The notes under the pieces: model-generated
The model's database searches: none
What the model was told of the DNA's origin: nothing
The model's input: only the letters and a program-made list of their open reading frames with translations
Shown here: piece after piece, positions 6,546-9,640 of the stretch
How the letters are laid out: the number at the start of each line of letters is the position of its first letter
Position numbering within the stretch: the stretch's first letter is position 1
Translations under genes and position numbers: made by a program
From: Burkholderiaceae bacterium
GTDB lineage: Bacteria; Pseudomonadota; Gammaproteobacteria; Burkholderiales; Burkholderiaceae
Assembly (NCBI GenBank): GCA_017997515.1
Contig: JAGOEY010000047.1
Span: 1 to 9,640, forward strand
Length of the DNA stretch: 9,640 bases
Direction: 5' to 3'

Positions 6546-6551
6546 TAACCC

Positions 6552-7574
6552 TCAGGCCTTCGGTGGGGCGGCGTAGGTCAAAGTGGTCGCCTTGCCCCAG
6601 AACACGCGGTACATAAAGATGGTGTAGATGATGATCACCGGCAGGGTGATGGCCACACCAATCATGATCACGGCCAGGGCTTCGGTGGAACTGGCGGCGT
6701 CCCAGATGGTGAGTTTGTCCAGCACCACATACGGGTAGATGCTGTAGGCCAGCCCCAAAAACGCCATCAGAAAAATCAGCACCGTGGACGCAAACACGAT
6801 CCAGCCGTAACCTGCTTCCACAATCCGTGGGCGGTTTAAAGCCATATACGCTGCACAAAATGCGGCACCGCAGGCCAGCGGAATCGGCAACAGCGCAAAG
6901 AACTCGGGCAGGGTGAACCATTTGTCAAACACGGTCTGGCTGACCAGTGGTGTGGCCAGCGAAATCGCCACCAGTGTCAGGCCCATCGGCCACAACATGG
7001 CACGCGCCCAGCCCACGGCCCTCAGCTGCAGATCGCCCCAGGTTTTCATCATCAGCCAGCCCGCGCCCAGCATGACGTAGGCGGTGGGGAAGACCAGCAT
7101 GATGCCCGCGCTGAACGCCAGCGACCAGCCGCTGTAGCTGAAGCCGGTGAGGTAACTGCCGAGCATCCAGCCCTGCGCCATCGATGCGATCAGAGAGCCC
7201 GCGGCAAAGGTGCGGTTCCACAGCGCCTTGTGTTCGTCCCGCGCCTTGACACGAAAGTCGAACGACACGCCGCGCAGGATCAGCCCCATCAACATGATGG
7301 TGGCAGGCAGGTACAGCGCTGTCAGCACCATGCCGTGTGCCTTCGGAAAGGCAATCAGCAGCACCCCGATACCCAGCACCAGCCAGGTCTCGTTGGCGTC
7401 CCAGAACGGACCGATGCTGGAGACCATCACGTCTTTTTCGGCATCGGTGGCAAAGGGCAGCAGGATACCCACGCCGAGGTCGTAGCCGTCCAGAATCACA
7501 TAGGTCATGAGCGACAGGCCCATGATGGCCATGAATGCGAGCGGGAGCGCGGTGGCCCAGGTAATGTCAGTCAT
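6552..7574 (-). CDS. cydB: Cytochrome bd quinol oxidase subunit II
   Basis: 340-residue inner-membrane partner of CydA in cytochrome bd oxidase, which oxidises quinol and reduces O2 to water without pumping protons. Eight or nine hydrophobic helices are visible. Conserved marks: LDGYDLGVGILLP (28-40), FWDANETWLVLG (57-68) and LRGVSFDFR (100-108), all standard for subunit II. Length is normal for the CIO-type branch. The start ATG lies one base after the cydA stop, with GGAG six bases before it inside the end of cydA, so translation is probably coupled; the frame stays open upstream to 7700 but those codons overlap cydA and have no family resemblance. The gene ends six bases from the stop of the convergent acyltransferase, leaving no space for a cydX-type small subunit. 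Confidence 0.96.
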   Translation of the reverse strand: MTDITWATALPLAFMAIMGLSLMTYVILDGYDLGVGILLPFATDAEKDVMVSSIGPFWDANETWLVLGIGVLLIAFPKAHGMVLTALYLPATIMLMGLILRGVSFDFRVKARDEHKALWNRTFAAGSLIASMAQGWMLGSYLTGFSYSGWSLAFSAGIMLVFPTAYVMLGAGWLMMKTWGDLQLRAVGWARAMLWPMGLTLVAISLATPLVSQTVFDKWFTLPEFFALLPIPLACGAAFCAAYMALNRPRIVEAGYGWIVFASTVLIFLMAFLGLAYSIYPYVVLDKLTIWDAASSTEALAVIMIGVAITLPVIIIYTIFMYRVFWGKATTLTYAAPPKA

Positions 7575-7575
7575 C

Positions 7576-8937
7576 TCAGGCTCCGGTGGTGGCAATAGGC
7601 AGGGGTGCTTCTGGCGCAGGCTGTTTGGGGTGTTCCGCCATGTAGCGGATGACTCCGATGTACGACACCAGCAGCACCACATACAGCGCCAGCCAGGCAA
7701 TCAGCGTGCCCATGACCAGTGGCACCGGGTGCTCGGCCACCGTGTCGGCGGTGCGTAGCAGGCCGTAGACGATGAAGGGCTGGCGGCCAATCTCGGTCAC
7801 CCACCAGCCGGCCAGTGTGGCAACCCAGCCCGAGAAGGTCATGCCGGCCAGGATGTACAGCGCAAAACGCGGCAGCGCGGCCTGTGTCCTGCGCCGTCGC
7901 CACAGCAGCAGCGCCATGCCCCAGGCCACCACCAGCATCAGCATGCCGACCCCCACCATCACGCGGAAGCTCCAGAACACGGGCGCCACAGGTGGGTGTG
8001 CGTTGGGAAATTCGTTCAGGCCTTGGAGTTCGGCATCGATGTCATGCGCGAGGATCAGGCTGGCGAGTTTGGGGATCTTGACCGCGTAATCAGTGCGGCC
8101 TTCTTTCTCGTTGGGCAGGCCAAACAGCGTCAGGGGGGCCGACTTTTCGGTGTGCCAGATGCCTTCAATGGCAGCGATCTTGGCGGGCTGGTGTTTGAGT
8201 GTGTTCAGGCCGTGTAAGTCACCCATGAAGATCTGCAGCGGGATGGCGACGGAGGCAAAAATCACCGCCGTACGCAGCGCCTTGTGGGTGCCTGCGTTGG
8301 TGGTGCCCTTCAGGATTTGCCAGGCACTCACACCCGCCATCAGGAAGGAAGCCGTCAACGCCGACGCCAACAGCTTGTGGCCCAGGCGGTAGGGGAACGA
8401 CGGGTTAAACACCACATCGAACCAGCTGGTGACGTGGAACACCCCGTCGATGATTTCGTACCCTGCAGGGGTCTGCATCCACGAGTTCAGGCTCAGAATC
8501 CAGAACGCCGACATGGTGGTGCCCAGCGCCACCATACAGGTGGCGGCCAGGTGCACCCGCTCCGACACACGGCCCCGGCCAAACAGCATCACCCCAAGGA
8601 AGGTGGCCTCCAGGAAGAAGGCGGTCAGCACCTCAAAGCCCAGCAGTGGCCCGGCGATGTTGCCGGTCTTTTCCATGTAACCCGGCCAGTTGGTGCCGAA
8701 CTGGAAACTCATGGTGATACCCGACACCACCCCCAGCGCAAAGGTCAGCGCAAAAATCTTGGTCCAGAAGTAATACGCGGCTTCCCAGCCTGCGGCGTCG
8801 GGCGTGCCCCGCGTGGCGGCGTAACGCAGCCGGAAGAACAGCAGCAGCCAGCACATCGCGATGGTGATGGTCGGGAACAGGATGTGGAAACTGATGTTCG
8901 CTGCAAACTGGATACGCGAGAGGAGGAGTACGTCCAT
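7576..8937 (-). CDS. cydA: Cytochrome bd quinol oxidase subunit I, short Q-loop (CIO type)
   Basis: 453-residue catalytic subunit carrying the three haems and the quinol site in the inner membrane. Haem ligands and key residues align with E. coli CydA: His18 (E. coli His19), Glu102 and Glu110 in GFEVLTAFFLEATFLG (E99, E107), His187 in RLGHKL (H186), and Met327 in FWSFRVMVG (M393). Quinol-loop residues Lys253 and Glu258 occur in HQPAKIAAIE. The stretch between the loop and Met327 is about 65 residues shorter than in E. coli, which places it with the cyanide-insensitive (CIO/CioA-like) short-loop enzymes. GRQPF (384-388) replaces the usual GRQPW. The start ATG lies two bases after the upstream regulator stop, with AAGGA nine bases before it inside that gene. 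Also called cioA in related systems. Confidence 0.96.
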   Translation of the reverse strand: MDVLLLSRIQFAANISFHILFPTITIAMCWLLLFFRLRYAATRGTPDAAGWEAAYYFWTKIFALTFALGVVSGITMSFQFGTNWPGYMEKTGNIAGPLLGFEVLTAFFLEATFLGVMLFGRGRVSERVHLAATCMVALGTTMSAFWILSLNSWMQTPAGYEIIDGVFHVTSWFDVVFNPSFPYRLGHKLLASALTASFLMAGVSAWQILKGTTNAGTHKALRTAVIFASVAIPLQIFMGDLHGLNTLKHQPAKIAAIEGIWHTEKSAPLTLFGLPNEKEGRTDYAVKIPKLASLILAHDIDAELQGLNEFPNAHPPVAPVFWSFRVMVGVGMLMLVVAWGMALLLWRRRRTQAALPRFALYILAGMTFSGWVATLAGWWVTEIGRQPFIVYGLLRTADTVAEHPVPLVMGTLIAWLALYVVLLVSYIGVIRYMAEHPKQPAPEAPLPIATTGA

Positions 8938-8939
8938 GG

Positions 8940-9530
8940 TCAGTTGTCCTTCGTGGTTGCGGCGAGTTTGGCGGGTGACTTGCCCGTCATTCTGTCTTTG
9001 AATTCGAGCACTTTGGTGACAGTGGCACCCATACCCATCAGCTGCATGGCGGTTTCGGGGGCGAGTTTTTGCACATCATCGAACCAGGTCATCAGCCGGT
9101 CAATCAGTTCGTGCATTTCTTTCATGCGCTCCTGCGCGTGGCGCTCGGCGTCGCTGGTGGGTGCTTCGAGTAATGCCATACGCAGCATTGACAGCGTGGG
9201 CTCAATCTCGCGGCGGCGGCGCTCTTCGGCCAACACGCGGAAGATCTCCCACACATCGGCAGGCGCTTCAAAGTATTCACGCCGGTCACCGGGTTGGTGG
9301 CGCAGCTTCACCAGCCGCCAAGACTGTAGCTCCTTCAAGCCCATGCTCACGTTGGAGCGTGAAAACTCCAACGCCTCGGCAATGTCGTCGGCATTCAGCG
9401 CGTGGGGCGAGATGAAGATCAGGGCATAAATTTGCCCCACGGTGCGGTTGATGCCCCAACGGCTGCCCATCTCACCAAAGTGGGAGACAAACTGCCGGTT
9501 CAGGGGCGGAAGATTTTCGCGGTTGGGCAT
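8940..9530 (-). CDS. GbsR/MarR-type transcriptional regulator of the cyd operon
   Basis: 196-residue winged-helix regulator, first gene of a three-gene operon with cydA and cydB. The N-terminal segment FVSHFGEMGSRWGINRTVGQ (14-33) is typical of the GbsR-like branch of the MarR superfamily. The DNA-binding part spans about 28-88: ADDIAEALEFSRSNVSMGLK holds the helix-turn-helix, and GDRREYFE (81-88) is the wing. A charged helical stretch, AEERRRREIEPTLSMLR onward (about 101-150), is a likely dimerisation coiled coil. The start at 9530 has no clear Shine-Dalgarno, but the conserved HFGEMGSRWG segment would be lost with the next ATG. The stop is two bases from the cydA start. A perfect 28-bp palindrome just upstream is its probable operator, so it likely controls itself and the oxidase. 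The signal sensed is unknown. Confidence 0.9.
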   Translation of the reverse strand: MPNRENLPPLNRQFVSHFGEMGSRWGINRTVGQIYALIFISPHALNADDIAEALEFSRSNVSMGLKELQSWRLVKLRHQPGDRREYFEAPADVWEIFRVLAEERRRREIEPTLSMLRMALLEAPTSDAERHAQERMKEMHELIDRLMTWFDDVQKLAPETAMQLMGMGATVTKVLEFKDRMTGKSPAKLAATTKDN

Positions 9531-9555
9531 GGCCGCGATTGTCGCAGTGGTATTT

Positions 9556-9583
9556 TGAATTTTCAGTAATTACTGAAAATTCA
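9556..9583 (-). promoter_or_regulatory. Perfect 28-bp palindrome, probable operator of the regulator-cydAB operon
   Basis: The 28 bases are exactly self-complementary, with the core TTCAGTAATTACTGAA at 9562-9577 flanked by symmetric TGAATT and AATTCA arms. It ends 26 bases before the regulator start codon. A site of this length and symmetry fits a dimer of winged-helix protein binding two half-sites, and the encoded GbsR/MarR-type regulator is the obvious candidate. It would overlap or abut the core promoter, so the expected effect is repression. Confidence 0.75.
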
Positions 9584-9596
9584 TGACGTAAATCAA
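9583..9596 (-). promoter_or_regulatory. Candidate FNR/ANR-type site upstream of the cyd operon
   Basis: On the - strand the bases read TTGATTTACGTCAT, compared with TTGATNNNNATCAA: one half is perfect and the other matches three of five, giving eight of ten. It directly abuts the 28-bp palindrome, sharing one base. Centred near 9589.5, it would be about 41 bases upstream of a start near 9548, the usual place for activation by FNR-type proteins. A loose -10, CAAAAT (9557-9552), agrees roughly. This is a motif match only. Confidence 0.4.
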
Positions 9597-9640
9597 GGGG
9601 TATTGCCTGGATTTACGCTAAATAGGGCTCTCGCGCCCGT

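Noticed and set aside
5996..6616. Open frame of 206 codons on the + strand overlapping the acyltransferase in another frame
   Set aside because: Composition is extreme Gly/Ala from the GC-rich third positions of the real gene, and it crosses the stop into the end of cydB.
8284..9429. Long open frame of 381 codons on the + strand, opposite cydA and the regulator
   Set aside because: It is the antisense shadow of two strongly recognisable genes in GC-rich DNA, is low-complexity in its first half (rich in His, Gln, Arg and Gly), and shows no family motif.
1..9640. CRISPR arrays, insertion sequences, tRNA or rRNA genes, phage or toxin-antitoxin genes
   Set aside because: I saw no regularly spaced repeats, transposase motifs, tRNA-like cloverleaf or conserved rRNA stretches. 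All sizeable stretches are explained by ordinary chromosomal genes.

Overview
The window looks like chromosomal DNA from a beta-proteobacterium of the Comamonadaceae (Rhodoferax/Polaromonas/Acidovorax type). This rests on the high GC content, the style of the proteins, and two kinds of intergenic repeat that I remember as typical of that family. They are a GCTAT...ATAGC element (two divergent copies, about 1785-1846 and 5184-5263) and a GC-rich multi-hairpin element (about 2980-3045). The family assignment is inference; no marker gene is present.

Left part (1-2900, + strand): the 3' portion of a large acyl-CoA dehydrogenase whose start lies outside the window, followed by an NAD(P)H-dependent flavin oxidoreductase of the nitronate monooxygenase family. 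The pair ends in a strong intrinsic terminator (2865-2899).

Middle part (2980-5161): a small divergent gene set. A DsbA-fold, 2-hydroxychromene-2-carboxylate isomerase-like protein is on the - strand. Divergent from it are a TetR-family regulator and then an atypical short-chain dehydrogenase, both on the + strand. The identical palindrome AACGATCGTT sits 16-17 bases before the start codons of the isomerase-like gene and of the dehydrogenase, so the TetR protein probably represses both. The dehydrogenase has Phe where SDRs normally carry the catalytic Tyr.

Right part (5162-9640): a repeat-rich spacer, then a membrane acyltransferase of the acyltransferase-3 family on the + strand. It converges, with six bases between stop codons, on an operon read from the - strand: a GbsR/MarR-type regulator, then cydA and cydB. 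These encode a short Q-loop (CIO-type) cytochrome bd quinol oxidase with no room for cydX directly after cydB. The three genes are separated by only 2 and 1 bases. Upstream of the regulator lies a perfect 28-bp palindrome, the likely operator, abutting an FNR/ANR-like site. Together these suggest that the oxidase is under both local and oxygen-responsive control.

I see no mobile element, CRISPR array, RNA gene or clearly new multi-gene system. The least ordinary parts are the two operator systems, the Tyr-to-Phe dehydrogenase with its isomerase partner, and the intergenic repeats.
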